Notes: generated from the letters alone by a model not told the origin. A DNA stretch of 64,000 nucleotides from Salinicola endophyticus (GCF_003206575.1 NZ_PZJO01000002.1:160046-224045), one strand, 5' to 3'. Shown: positions 48,047 through 56,803, counted from the stretch's first letter. Numbers and translations: made by a program.

Positions 48047-48466
48047 TTACTCCGGTTGCATCGCCTTCTTCAGCCCCTGAATGCGACGGCTGACGAAGGT
48101 GACATCCGCCTGGTAGCGGACCGAGTTATCGGCGAAAGCGGCACGCTCGCGGTTCATGTCGACGGTGTTCCCGTCGAGACTGGGCTGATCCGGCACTCGA
48201 TAGAGGAGATCGTCGACGCCCGAGACGCGCGGCCCTTCGGCCGCGATATGCCGGCTGGAGGTGCGGGTCAGCGAGAGACCGCCCTCACCTGCCGAACGCC
48301 CCTGCTGCATGGCCCGATCGAGCTCGGCACGAAAGTCGAAGTCACGCGCCTTGAAGTTGGGGGTGTCGGCATTGGCTATGTTGTTGGCCAGCACTTTCTG
48401 GCGTTCGGCGCGCAGATTGAGCGCCTCTTGCTGGTAGCGCAGCGCACTCTCCAACTTGTCGAACAT
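48047..48466 (-). CDS. flgB: Proximal rod protein FlgB
   Basis: First gene of the flgBCDEFGHIJ operon and first rod subunit (139 aa). Hallmarks are [32 protein letters not shown], and [20 protein letters not shown] with [26 protein letters not shown] precedes ATG 48466. The 240-bp gap to the divergent flgA should contain the early flagellar promoters. Confidence 0.97.
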   Translation of the reverse strand: MFDKLESALRYQQEALNLRAERQKVLANNIANADTPNFKARDFDFRAELDRAMQQGRSAGEGGLSLTRTSSRHIAAEGPRVSGVDDLLYRVPDQPSLDGNTVDMNRERAAFADNSVRYQADVTFVSRRIQGLKKAMQPE

Positions 48467-48706
48467 GCCGATGATCTCCTGATGATGGCCGGACGGCGGC
48501 GCTCATGAAGCCCCCTAGCCGCCAGCTTTCTTGGACAGGGTGGAGAATAGCGGCGAGTTACGCATGGCAAACTCGTAAACAGACCGTCAATTGCACGTCA
48601 TTTCCTGCGATACCCCCACCCTCATCGTTCTACAATCGCTTTCCATGATGGAAAGAACCGTGCAGACCAGGCTCGACAGGCACGACTCGCTGGCAGGTTC
48701 TTTTCG

Positions 48707-49510
48707 ATGCCGACACGAATTGCATGCAGTTGGATCGATGCCATGACAGCGCCCAGATCGGAAGACCCGCAAGACCTCTGGCTCGCACGCCACCCACGCC
48801 TGCGGCGACTGCTGCTGAGTGGCGCCGGCATGCTGCTGCTGGCACTGTTTGGACTGGCACTGCTACCTCTGCCTTCGATCGCTCAGGCGCAGGAGACCGG
48901 TAATGAAGATCCGCTGGCCGCCAGCGTGAAGCGCTTCTTGCTCACCCAGACGCGCTCGCTCGGCGATCAGGTCAGCGTCGAAGTCCACGACAACACCGCC
49001 CGCCTCGGCCCCTGCGCAGCACCGGAGCCGTTCCTGCCGCGCCCGGGAACCCCCCAGGGCCGCGTCACTGTCGGCGTCAACTGTCAGGGAGAAGGACGTG
49101 CTCGTTATGTTCAGGCGACGGTCTCGGCCAGCGTCAGGCATCTGGTGGCGGCACGTACGATCGAGCCCGGCGACCCCATCGTTGCCTCGGCACTGGCATG
49201 GCGAACCTCGGATGTCACTCGGCTCCAGCGCGGCTACCTGAGCGAAATGCCCGATGCGGCCGGACATGTCGCCACTCGTCGTATACCCGCCGGCGCGACA
49301 TTGACCGATGCCATGGTGAGACAGCCCTGGCTGGTCAAGCGCGGCGACACCGTGGTACTGATCGCCCAGGGCCAGGGGTTCCGCGTCAGCCGTAGCGTCG
49401 AAGCGCTGGAGAATGGCGGCATGGGCAACACCATCCGCCTCAAGACCGAGGGCAATCAGATCCTGCAGGGCCAGGTCACCGGCCCCGACCAGTTGCGCGT
49501 CAACTTCTAG
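48707..49510 (+). CDS. flgA: P-ring assembly chaperone FlgA
   Basis: Periplasmic chaperone (267 aa) for FlgI polymerisation. A long cytoplasmic leader is followed by a signal helix (LLLSGAGMLLLALFGLALL, residues ~35-54) and cleavage near AQAQ. The SAF-like domain shows RTIEPGDPIVASALAW and RRIPAGATLTDAMVRQPWLV, with VKRGDTVVLIAQGQGF and GNTIRLKT later. ATG 48743 is an alternative start that shortens the leader. Confidence 0.93.
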   Translation: MPTRIACSWIDAMTAPRSEDPQDLWLARHPRLRRLLLSGAGMLLLALFGLALLPLPSIAQAQETGNEDPLAASVKRFLLTQTRSLGDQVSVEVHDNTARLGPCAAPEPFLPRPGTPQGRVTVGVNCQGEGRARYVQATVSASVRHLVAARTIEPGDPIVASALAWRTSDVTRLQRGYLSEMPDAAGHVATRRIPAGATLTDAMVRQPWLVKRGDTVVLIAQGQGFRVSRSVEALENGGMGNTIRLKTEGNQILQGQVTGPDQLRVNF

Positions 49511-49571
49511 CGCGGATACAACCTCAAGGCGCAATTGCAAACTTTTTTTACAAAACTCTGCGTGGCCGGCT

Positions 49572-49598
49572 TTCAGTTTCGGCCATGGCTGCCGATAA
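49572..49598 (+). promoter_or_regulatory. Sigma-28 (FliA) promoter of flgMN
   Basis: -35 TTCAGTTT (49572-49579; 6 of 8 match TAAAGTTT), 11-nt spacer, -10 GCCGATAA (49591-49598, exact). It lies ~70 nt before flgM, as in enteric class III control of flgM. Confidence 0.88.
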
Positions 49599-49670
49599 TC
49601 CTTGCAAGCGGGCCAAGGCCCTACCCTATCGGCAAGCACATGACCGTGGGCATCGCCCAGAGGTAACGAC

Positions 49671-49949
49671 ATGAAGATCGACCAGACAAACTCGCTGACA
49701 CGCCTGACGCAGAGCGACGCCCTCGACCAGAAGCGCAACGTCAAGCAGGCCGAGAGCGCATCATCCCCGGCGGGCTCGACCACGACGCTGAGCCAGATCG
49801 ATACCCAGAACACCAGCGGCGATATCGATACCGCCCGAGTCGCCGAGGTCCGTCAGGCCATCGCCGATGGCACGCTGCAGCTCGACACCAGCAAGATCGC
49901 CGACGGCCTGATCCAGAGCGTACGCGACATGCTCGACGAGCGCGGCTGA
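49671..49949 (+). CDS. flgM: Anti-sigma-28 factor FlgM
   Basis: Small, mostly unfolded protein (92 aa) that binds FliA and is exported once the hook is complete. It starts MKIDQTNSLTRLTQSD, with a Ser/Thr/Gln-rich middle. The C-terminal FliA-binding part is VAEVRQAIADGTLQLDTSKI and ADGLIQSVRDML. AGAGGTAAC precedes the ATG. The sigma-28 promoter upstream gives the usual feedback loop. Confidence 0.95.
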   Translation: MKIDQTNSLTRLTQSDALDQKRNVKQAESASSPAGSTTTLSQIDTQNTSGDIDTARVAEVRQAIADGTLQLDTSKIADGLIQSVRDMLDERG

Positions 49950-50000
49950 GCGCCAACGCCCCCTCGTCCTACTTTGGCACATTCCTCTCGAGAGCCTTAG

Positions 50001-50453
50001 ATGATCGTCACAGACCTGCTCACCGAACAGTTGCACCAGCTCGAACAGCTTCTGGATACGCTGACGGCAGAACGGGAGTGCCTGAAGGAGGGCCGCGCCG
50101 ACGGTGAGGTTCTCAACACGCTCGCAGCCAACAAGCAGGCGCAACTTGCCGAACTCGAACGCCTCGAACATCTGCGTCGCGAAGCGCAGCAGGCGCAAGG
50201 CCTGGGGGATGGCGCCCGCGGCGCCGAGCAGCTGGCCAGTCACCACAACGCCGATGCGCTCTGGCGTCAGATTCGCCAGCAGGCGGACCGCCTGAAACAG
50301 ATGAACCGCCTCAATGGCTTTGTCATCTCCCAGCGCATGGAACACAACCAGCGTGCGATCGATTTTCTCGAACGTGCCGTGGGTGGCAGCGTCTATGGTC
50401 GCAACGGCCAGGCCAAGCCCAAGAATTTCAGCGGCATCAGCTCCCGCGCCTGA
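50001..50453 (+). CDS. flgN: FlgK/FlgL export chaperone FlgN
   Basis: Cytoplasmic helical chaperone (150 aa) for the junction proteins. Almost entirely charged helix: LLTEQLHQLEQLLDTLTAER, LAANKQAQLAELERLEHLR and LWRQIRQQADRLKQMNRLNG, ending in a basic disordered tail. The position after flgM and the shape support the call; sequence conservation in this family is low. Confidence 0.88.
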   Translation: MIVTDLLTEQLHQLEQLLDTLTAERECLKEGRADGEVLNTLAANKQAQLAELERLEHLRREAQQAQGLGDGARGAEQLASHHNADALWRQIRQQADRLKQMNRLNGFVISQRMEHNQRAIDFLERAVGGSVYGRNGQAKPKNFSGISSRA

Positions 50454-50494
50454 TATTCCTCGCCGGACTTCCCGTGCCAGCTCCGCGCCAATAT

Positions 50495-50512
50495 ATGAGG
50501 TCATGACCTCAT
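50495..50512. promoter_or_regulatory. 18-bp perfect palindrome upstream of fliC
   Basis: ATGAGGTCATGACCTCAT reads identically on both strands, about 310 bp before the fliC promoter and 42 bp after flgN. It looks like a dimeric-regulator site; the regulator is unknown. Confidence 0.5.
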
Positions 50513-50800
50513 CGTCGATGCCCATCACCGGGGCAGTCAGATCACGATAGACTTCCAAGCCAGGCAAAATCACAGGTATTTTCGAGCACCTTGCCTGGCG
50601 GCGTTTCTCGCGCTTCCCTCTATACATCCCTATCGAAGCACCTGGCGCAATGCAGCTATTGGCTGGCGCTCTCTTCTGGCCAGACCTGGGCAAGCTCCTG
50701 TTTTCTCTAATCAACTACGCCGACACCCCTCCTGGCGGCCGCATCGCACCTCAGACGCTGCCTCCAATACATTTTTTCACAAAAAGCGCCAATCTTTCTC

Positions 50801-50827
50801 TAAAGCTCCCCGGGGTAGCGCCGATAA
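50801..50827 (+). promoter_or_regulatory. Sigma-28 (FliA) promoter of fliC
   Basis: -35 TAAAGCTC (50801-50808; TAAAG exact), 11-nt spacer, -10 GCCGATAA (50820-50827, exact). The transcription start is expected near 50834, giving a leader of ~97 nt before the flagellin ATG. Confidence 0.93.
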
Positions 50828-50833
50828 ATGGGA

Positions 50834-50853
50834 CAACGGCCAAGGGGCCGTTG
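50834..50853 (+). other. 5'-terminal stem-loop of the fliC mRNA leader
   Basis: CAACGGCC (50834-50841), loop AAGG, GGCCGTTG (50846-50853): a perfect 8-bp stem that begins about 7 nt after the -10 box, i.e. at the expected first transcribed base. Such 5' stems protect mRNAs from decay. Confidence 0.65.
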
Positions 50854-50930
50854 CAGCAGGATCCGACAGCCATTCGACGTTCTGCGGATCAGGCCCAAAT
50901 CGCCCTCTCATTTGAGAAAGGAATACGACA

Positions 50931-51827
50931 ATGGCAGTTATCAATACCAACATCACCGCTCTGATCGGTCAGAACAACCTGAACAAGTCGCAGAGCCAGC
51001 TCTCGACCGCCATGGAGCGTCTCTCCTCCGGCCTGCGTATCAACAGTGCCAAGGACGACGCCGCCGGCCAGGCCATCGCCAACCGCATGAGCAGCCAGAT
51101 CACTGGTCTCAATCAGGCTAGCCGTAACGCCAACGACGGTATCTCTCTGTCTCAGACCGCCGAAGGCGCCCTGGACCAGGTCAACGACAACCTGCAGCGC
51201 ATCCGTGAGCTGACCGTTCAGGCTCAGAACGGCACCAACAGCGCCGACGACATCGATTCCATCCAGAAAGAAGTCAACCAGCGTCTGGAAGAGATCAACC
51301 GCGTCACCGATCAGACCACGTTCAACGGCACCAACGTCTTCAAGACCAGCACCAGCAGCTCCTCCTTCAGCATCCAGGTCGGTGCTAACGATGGTGAAAC
51401 CATCAGCATCACCATCGGCGGGGCCAGCGCTTCCGGTACTTCGACCAACGCTTCCAGCGGCTGGAACATGTACACCAGCACCGCAACTGCCGGTGCATCG
51501 GCTGCCAACGGTGGCTCGCGCTCTGTCAGCGCCAGCGGCTTCGACGTGCTCGCCGACGACGCGCTCAAGATCCTCGACAACAAGCTCAACAACGTTGACA
51601 CCGAGCGCAGCAACCTGGGTGCGGTCCAGAACCGTTTCGAAACCGCCATCGACAACATCACCACCACGTCCACCAACCTGTCGGCAGCCCGTTCGCGCAT
51701 CGAAGATGCCGACTACGCCACCGAAGTGTCGAACATGACCCGCGCGCAGATCCTGCAGCAGGCCGGCACCTCGGTCCTGTCCCAGGCGAACCAGACCCCG
51801 CAGACGGTCCTCTCGCTGCTGCGTTAA
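50931..51827 (+). CDS. fliC: Flagellin FliC
   Basis: Filament subunit (298 aa). Conserved N-terminal D0/D1 helices: [40 protein letters not shown] and [10 protein letters not shown]-terminal D1/D0: [20 protein letters not shown] and [20 protein letters not shown]. The surface-exposed middle (residues ~136-206) is short and dominated by Ser, Thr, Ala and Gly, with few bulky residues: a likely O-glycan target. The protein lacks most of D2/D3 (E. coli FliC is 498 aa). AAAGGA precedes the ATG. A strong terminator follows. Confidence 0.97.
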   Translation: MAVINTNITALIGQNNLNKSQSQLSTAMERLSSGLRINSAKDDAAGQAIANRMSSQITGLNQASRNANDGISLSQTAEGALDQVNDNLQRIRELTVQAQNGTNSADDIDSIQKEVNQRLEEINRVTDQTTFNGTNVFKTSTSSSSFSIQVGANDGETISITIGGASASGTSTNASSGWNMYTSTATAGASAANGGSRSVSASGFDVLADDALKILDNKLNNVDTERSNLGAVQNRFETAIDNITTTSTNLSAARSRIEDADYATEVSNMTRAQILQQAGTSVLSQANQTPQTVLSLLR

Positions 51828-51848
51828 TCCCTCCCCAGGGAGTGATGG

Positions 51849-51874
51849 AAGGCCGGCATCTTGCCGGCCTTTTT
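51849..51874 (+). terminator. Rho-independent terminator of fliC
   Basis: AAGGCCGGC (51849-51857), loop ATCTT, GCCGGCCTT (51863-51871) running into TTTC. It is 22 bp after the fliC stop. Confidence 0.92.
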
Positions 51875-52006
51875 CGTTATCCAGCCGCCGTTCCCACAAC
51901 CGCGGCGGAGAATGGAGCCGACATAGGCAACTATTCGCCGCTTCGCCCTTCTCGAGACATGGGAAGCTAGAGACACTTCTCACATCCTGCCGGAACATCG
52001 CCGCTC

Positions 52007-55000
52007 ATGAACCATAGCCAACACGTCCCAGCCCCGCTGCAAAAGCGATTCATGGACCTCTATCGGCGAGGTGACTATCAGCATGCCAGGAAAGAAGCCG
52101 AATCCTTGGCCCAGCGCTTCCCACAGGATGCCTTCTCCTGGAAAGCGTTGGGCAATAGCCAGCTGCAGACTGGCGATGCCGCAGGCGCGCTCTCTTCACT
52201 GGAGCAGGCCAAGACGCTGACCCCGACGGACCCACTGGTGTTGACGGCTCTGGCGAAAGCGTACTTCAAGCAGGGCCAGAAGGAGCGGGCTTTCGATCTG
52301 CAGACCCGCAGCCTGGAGATCGACGGTGACAGCGCGCAGGCTCATTTCAACATGGCGAACATGTGTTATGAGATCGGCGCCTATCCGCGTGCGGAAAAAC
52401 ATCTGGCGCAAGCCGAGAAGGCAGGACATCCAGAAGCCGAAATCCTGGCGATGCGCAGCATTCTATTTTCGCTGCATTTTGAGTTCCAGAAGGGCCTGGA
52501 CGCGCTTGAGCGCCTGCATACGCTCAAGCCGGAAGACCCCTCGGTTCTCAACACGCTCGGCAACTATCACAAGGACATGACCGACTTCGCAGCGGCGGAG
52601 CGTTACTACGCCCAGGCGCTGCGTCTGAGCCCGCAATACTACACGGCCTACTCCAACGGACTGCTGAACGACCACTACAACCCCGCGGCCACGGTCGAAA
52701 GCATCCTGCTCAAATCCAAGGCCTGGCGAGACCACTTCACGCCATCGCGGCTGTTGGCGCATGACGCCAAGGACCGCACCCCCGATCGCCCGCTCAAGAT
52801 CGGACTGCTCTCGAGCAACCTTCGGGTTCACCCGGTCGGCTGGATGGTGAGCAGTGCACTGGAGAACCTGGCCAGCGATATCGAGATCTACGCTTACACC
52901 GATAACGACGCTCACGACCCGATTGCCGAAAAAGTCAAACGGCGCTGCCATTGGGTACCCACCTATCATCTAAGTCATCAGCAGCTCGCCGATAGAATTT
53001 TTGCCGACGATATCGACATCCTGATCGACCTGGCGGGTCACGGGGCCCAGAGCCGACTCCCGGTCATCGATATGAAGCCGGCGCCCCTGATCATCAAATG
53101 GGTGGGCATGCAGATCAGCAGCATGGGCATGGAGGCGTTCGACTACTTCCTGAGCGACCCGTATGAAACGCCGCCTGGCGTGGATCATCTCTATACCGAG
53201 AAACTGATCCGGCTGCCCAATGACTATATCTGCTATACGCCGCCCGCCTATACGCCCGCGATCACACCGTTGCCGGCCATCAGCAATGGATACGTGACCT
53301 TCGGCTGTTTCAACAACCCCGCCAAGGTCAACGATGTCATGCTGGGCGAATGGGCCAAGCTGATGCACCAGGTGCCCGGCAGCCGCCTCTTCCTGAAAGG
53401 GGGGCAGTACACCAGCCCGGACGTGTGCCAACGCATCCTGTCCACACTCGAGCACCATGGCATCGACTCCGGGCGCGTTTTGCTCGAGGGACCTTCGGAT
53501 CACGCAGCGCTGCTCAAGAGCTACAACCGTGTCGATATCGCCCTGGATACCTGGCCCTACTCCGGCGGGCTGACGACCTGCGAGGCGCTGCTGATGGGCG
53601 TCCCCGTGGTCACGCATGTCGGGCCGACCTTCGCCGGACGACACAGCGCGACGCACCTGTCGAACGCCGGCATGTCGGAACTGGTCACGGATAGCTGGGA
53701 AGCTTTCCGTGAGCGAGTGATCGAACTCGCATCCGATCTGCCGAGTCTGGCGGTGATCCGAGCGGCCCTGAGAACCTATCTCGAACACTCCCCGATCTGC
53801 GATGCGCCCAAGTTCGGCCGCCATCTGCGCAAGGCGCTGCGAGCCGTCTGGCAGCGCTATTGCGAGAACGCAGCCCCGGCCGCGCTTAGCTTCGACGGTC
53901 ATGGGCGCGCCTATTTCGAAGATGGCGACGAGCCGGTGGAGATACCTCGCCCGCCGACGCTCGACACGGATGAGGGCTTCGGCTGGCCGATCGAGGAGTC
54001 GATCATCGCCATCGACAACGGCGGCCAGCTCCTGAACGACAGCAAGGTCGAACAGCTGCTGACTGACGAACGCCTGGAGCTGATCGTATTCGATCCGTCA
54101 GGGGATGCCGCTCATCACCCCATGAGTCGCGCCGAGCGCGTGCACTACTATGCCGGCCATGGCCTGGGCACGGGCTCCCCGGCGACACTGTTCACCCCGA
54201 GCCCCAACTCGTCGCCCCCCCTCCCCGGCGATAGCCAGCATGAGCAGCAGGCACAGGCAGCAGCTGAGCCAACCGATTTCGACACCCTGGCGCTGGATAG
54301 CATCGAGGGCCTACCGGCCCTGGACTGGCTGGTGCTGGACGACACCTGCGATGCTGCCGACATTCTGAGCCACGGCACCCGGTCGCTGGCCCCGGCGGTG
54401 CTGATTCAGATCAAGGTTGCCTTCCAGCCGACACATGAGCGCCAGCCCGATATCGGCGAGATTCAGCGCTGGGCCAAGGAAAACGGCTTTTGCCTCTATC
54501 ACCTGCACGACCAGCAACACCGCAGCGCCCTGCCCGCGGATGAAGCCAGTGCCGAGATGTTTGCGTCCGAGCTGCGCTCGGCCCAGGCGCTGCTGCTACC
54601 CGACCCGGACCGCATGACGGCCATGGGCGACAGGCAGCGGATGAAGCTGGCTTTCCTCCTGCACGTCGTCTACGGACTCAAAGATGTGAGCGGCAGTTTG
54701 CTGCAACAGCTGGATGCCGGGCTCGCCCGCCGCTATCTCGACAGGTTCTTGTCCTCGGAGAGTGACGAACTGCAGGCCACGTTGCCCGCGCCTCAGGGCG
54801 ACGCCAGCCCGCGACCGGCGATCGACATGGCGCCCGACGACGTTCAACGCCGTCCCTTGGAACGCCTACGCAGCGCCCTTGGCCAGCGCAAGCTATGCCT
54901 GATCGACACCGGCAACCAGGCCAATCACGGCATCATCAAGCGGGGAATGCACGGCATTTTCCGTACATTGCAGGGTGCCGACTGCCCGGTGGAGTGGATA

Positions 55001-56749
55001 GATGCCGATAAGATTGAACCCAAGACCATGCTCACGCTGGCCACGTCCGCGGATCATGTCCTGCTGGGGGGCAATCGCTACTTCGATTTTTCGCTCAACA
55101 TCAGCGGCTATGGGAGCAGCAATGTCTTTCATAGCCATGGGCGCCCCATCATCGGTGCGGTCAATGACCACCCGTATGCCGATTTCATGCTCGACAGGAT
55201 GCGCAACGCCTCGCCCAGTGGACTATTCGTCGCGCGGGCCTCGTTGAGTAGCGAACTCGCATTTGTCAGACCCGATATCTCTTCCATCTTCAGCCCAACG
55301 ACGGAGTCGTCTCCGCAGGCGTGGGAAGGTTGCGACAGACCGCACCTGGAACGAGAGATAGACATCCTGGTGCCACTCAACCTGAGCTACGCGCCGCGTG
55401 CAGAGGCTCTGCATCGCGACATGCTGGACAGGGCCGCGAGTTACGGCGCTGACTACGTCAAACTCGTGGATGAGGTACTCGAACAGTTCACCGATTTCGC
55501 ACGCCCCCTGCTACCGCTCTTCCGAGAAGCCTATCAGCGTATTTTCGGATACGAATGGCATGTCTCCTATCCATGGTCGGAAGAGGACGAGCGGTTGTTG
55601 GGCCTGCTTAGCCTCCTAGACGACGTGAGCCGCGGGCGCGCCCGAATCAGGGCCATCGAGATACTGGCGCAGATGCCCTCCTCGGCCAATATCGTGGTGC
55701 TGGCACCAGAGATCGCCAGGCAAGTCCTGGGAAGTTTCGTTGGTGCCGAGGCCATTCGCCACTGGCAGTTCATCGGCGAGAAGACCTTCGAGGAACTGCA
55801 GTCGCTGTATACACAGGCTCGCTATGTGCTGAACGTCTCCCCGACCTATCACGACTGGTTGCATGAGCGCATCCGGCATGCAGCGATCTCGGGTTGCGCC
55901 ATTCTTTCCAATCTGACGCAGCGCGCCGATCAATTCTTCGATCAGGGCGAGGACATCCTGTTCTTCGAGCACACCGCCCATGACGCGCTCTACTCGGAAG
56001 ATCCGAGCCGCAGTGAGTCATTGGGTTTCGCCGCACAGGATAAAGTCAAGACTCAGCTACCCAGCGAAAAGAAGACCTTCGCCAACGCCATCGACGCGTA
56101 TGCCGACTATCTGGAGACATTCGGTAGACAACTGAGCGATGCCGGTTTCGTTGCTGACACACAGCAAGCGGTCAGATTGCCCGACGCACCCTTCATGAGC
56201 GATGCAGAGAAGGAGCTATTCCGCGATGCACTGACTCGCGCAAGCAGCTACTTCGAATTTGGCTCAGGGGGCTCTACCGTCTGGGCGATCGAGAGCGGTC
56301 TCGAGGTCGAAGGCGTCGAGAGTGATGGAAAGTGGCTTGATGTCGTCAAGGCAAAACTCGGCGAAAAGTGCCGCTCGACCTATATAGACATCGGCCCGAC
56401 GGGCGCCTGGGGTTTCCCCACGTCAGAGGTGGCGATTGCCAACTATGGCAACTATAGCCGCCATATCCTTGATTTTGCCAAGCCGTTCGATTTGACACTG
56501 ATCGATGGAAGATTTCGTGTCGCTTGTACGGTGGCCACCGTCATTCATATCCTGAAGACGGCTGACGATATCGGCAAACCTCGGATTTTCATCCACGACT
56601 TCTGGAATCGACCCAATTATCATGTCGTGCTCGACTATCTGCAGCCGATACGCCGAGTCGACACTGCGGGCCTCTTCCGCGTCAAGTCTAATCTTGTCAT
56701 CGAGGATCTGGAGAAGAGACTTGCCGAGTTTCTCAACGATCCTCGTTGA
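52007..56749 (+). CDS. Giant multidomain glycosyltransferase (TPR, OGT-like GT41, second GT-B-like, SAM-methyltransferase-like)
   Basis: A 1,580-residue cytoplasmic protein with no signal peptide. Residues ~1-230 are TPR repeats (WKALGNSQLQTGDAAGALSS, LGNYHKDMTDFAAAERYYAQ). Residues ~259-620 form an OGT/SPINDLY-type GT41 domain: His275 in SSNLRVHPVGWM, LIDLAGHGAQSRL, Lys440 in FGCFNNPAKVND, and DTWPYSGGLTTCEALLMGVP with GRHSATHLSNAG. Residues ~625-945 resemble a degenerate FkbM-like region (ALDSIEGLPALDWLVLDD). Residues ~960-1376 look like a second GT-B domain (YVLNVSPTYHDWLHERIRHA, SGCAILSN). Residues ~1388-1580 are SAM-methyltransferase-like (YFEFGSGGSTVWAIE, DLTLIDGRFRVACTVATVIH). Directly after fliC, it probably glycosylates flagellin; the acceptor and sugars are inferred. 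The start codon lacks a strong ribosome site; ATG 52052 is an alternative. Confidence 0.85.
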   Translation: MNHSQHVPAPLQKRFMDLYRRGDYQHARKEAESLAQRFPQDAFSWKALGNSQLQTGDAAGALSSLEQAKTLTPTDPLVLTALAKAYFKQGQKERAFDLQTRSLEIDGDSAQAHFNMANMCYEIGAYPRAEKHLAQAEKAGHPEAEILAMRSILFSLHFEFQKGLDALERLHTLKPEDPSVLNTLGNYHKDMTDFAAAERYYAQALRLSPQYYTAYSNGLLNDHYNPAATVESILLKSKAWRDHFTPSRLLAHDAKDRTPDRPLKIGLLSSNLRVHPVGWMVSSALENLASDIEIYAYTDNDAHDPIAEKVKRRCHWVPTYHLSHQQLADRIFADDIDILIDLAGHGAQSRLPVIDMKPAPLIIKWVGMQISSMGMEAFDYFLSDPYETPPGVDHLYTEKLIRLPNDYICYTPPAYTPAITPLPAISNGYVTFGCFNNPAKVNDVMLGEWAKLMHQVPGSRLFLKGGQYTSPDVCQRILSTLEHHGIDSGRVLLEGPSDHAALLKSYNRVDIALDTWPYSGGLTTCEALLMGVPVVTHVGPTFAGRHSATHLSNAGMSELVTDSWEAFRERVIELASDLPSLAVIRAALRTYLEHSPICDAPKFGRHLRKALRAVWQRYCENAAPAALSFDGHGRAYFEDGDEPVEIPRPPTLDTDEGFGWPIEESIIAIDNGGQLLNDSKVEQLLTDERLELIVFDPSGDAAHHPMSRAERVHYYAGHGLGTGSPATLFTPSPNSSPPLPGDSQHEQQAQAAAEPTDFDTLALDSIEGLPALDWLVLDDTCDAADILSHGTRSLAPAVLIQIKVAFQPTHERQPDIGEIQRWAKENGFCLYHLHDQQHRSALPADEASAEMFASELRSAQALLLPDPDRMTAMGDRQRMKLAFLLHVVYGLKDVSGSLLQQLDAGLARRYLDRFLSSESDELQATLPAPQGDASPRPAIDMAPDDVQRRPLERLRSALGQRKLCLIDTGNQANHGIIKRGMHGIFRTLQGADCPVEWIDADKIEPKTMLTLATSADHVLLGGNRYFDFSLNISGYGSSNVFHSHGRPIIGAVNDHPYADFMLDRMRNASPSGLFVARASLSSELAFVRPDISSIFSPTTESSPQAWEGCDRPHLEREIDILVPLNLSYAPRAEALHRDMLDRAASYGADYVKLVDEVLEQFTDFARPLLPLFREAYQRIFGYEWHVSYPWSEEDERLLGLLSLLDDVSRGRARIRAIEILAQMPSSANIVVLAPEIARQVLGSFVGAEAIRHWQFIGEKTFEELQSLYTQARYVLNVSPTYHDWLHERIRHAAISGCAILSNLTQRADQFFDQGEDILFFEHTAHDALYSEDPSRSESLGFAAQDKVKTQLPSEKKTFANAIDAYADYLETFGRQLSDAGFVADTQQAVRLPDAPFMSDAEKELFRDALTRASSYFEFGSGGSTVWAIESGLEVEGVESDGKWLDVVKAKLGEKCRSTYIDIGPTGAWGFPTSEVAIANYGNYSRHILDFAKPFDLTLIDGRFRVACTVATVIHILKTADDIGKPRIFIHDFWNRPNYHVVLDYLQPIRRVDTAGLFRVKSNLVIEDLEKRLAEFLNDPR

Positions 56750-56770
56750 CTAGGCAACGTCTATCACAAA

Positions 56771-56803
56771 GCCCAGGTGGACATGATCTTGTCCCACCTG
56801 GGC
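56771..56803. terminator. Bidirectional terminator hairpin
   Basis: GCCCAGGTGG (56771-56780) and CCACCTGGGC (56794-56803), 13-nt loop that can extend the stem. On the minus strand it is followed by TTTGTG. It lies between the convergent giant glycosyltransferase and the capsule-type glycosyltransferase. Confidence 0.8.

Larger units (their letters stand above)
50454..50930 (+). other. flgN-fliC intergenic region
   Basis: 477 bp without a supported gene. It contains an 18-bp palindrome (50495-50512), a sigma-28 promoter (50801-50827) and a stem-loop at the predicted 5' end of the fliC transcript (50834-50853). An open frame from 50650 runs into fliC but has no coding character. Confidence 0.7.

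Noticed and set aside
50650-50964. 104-codon frame overlapping the start of fliC
   Set aside because: It covers the fliC promoter, leader and start, and has no coding features.
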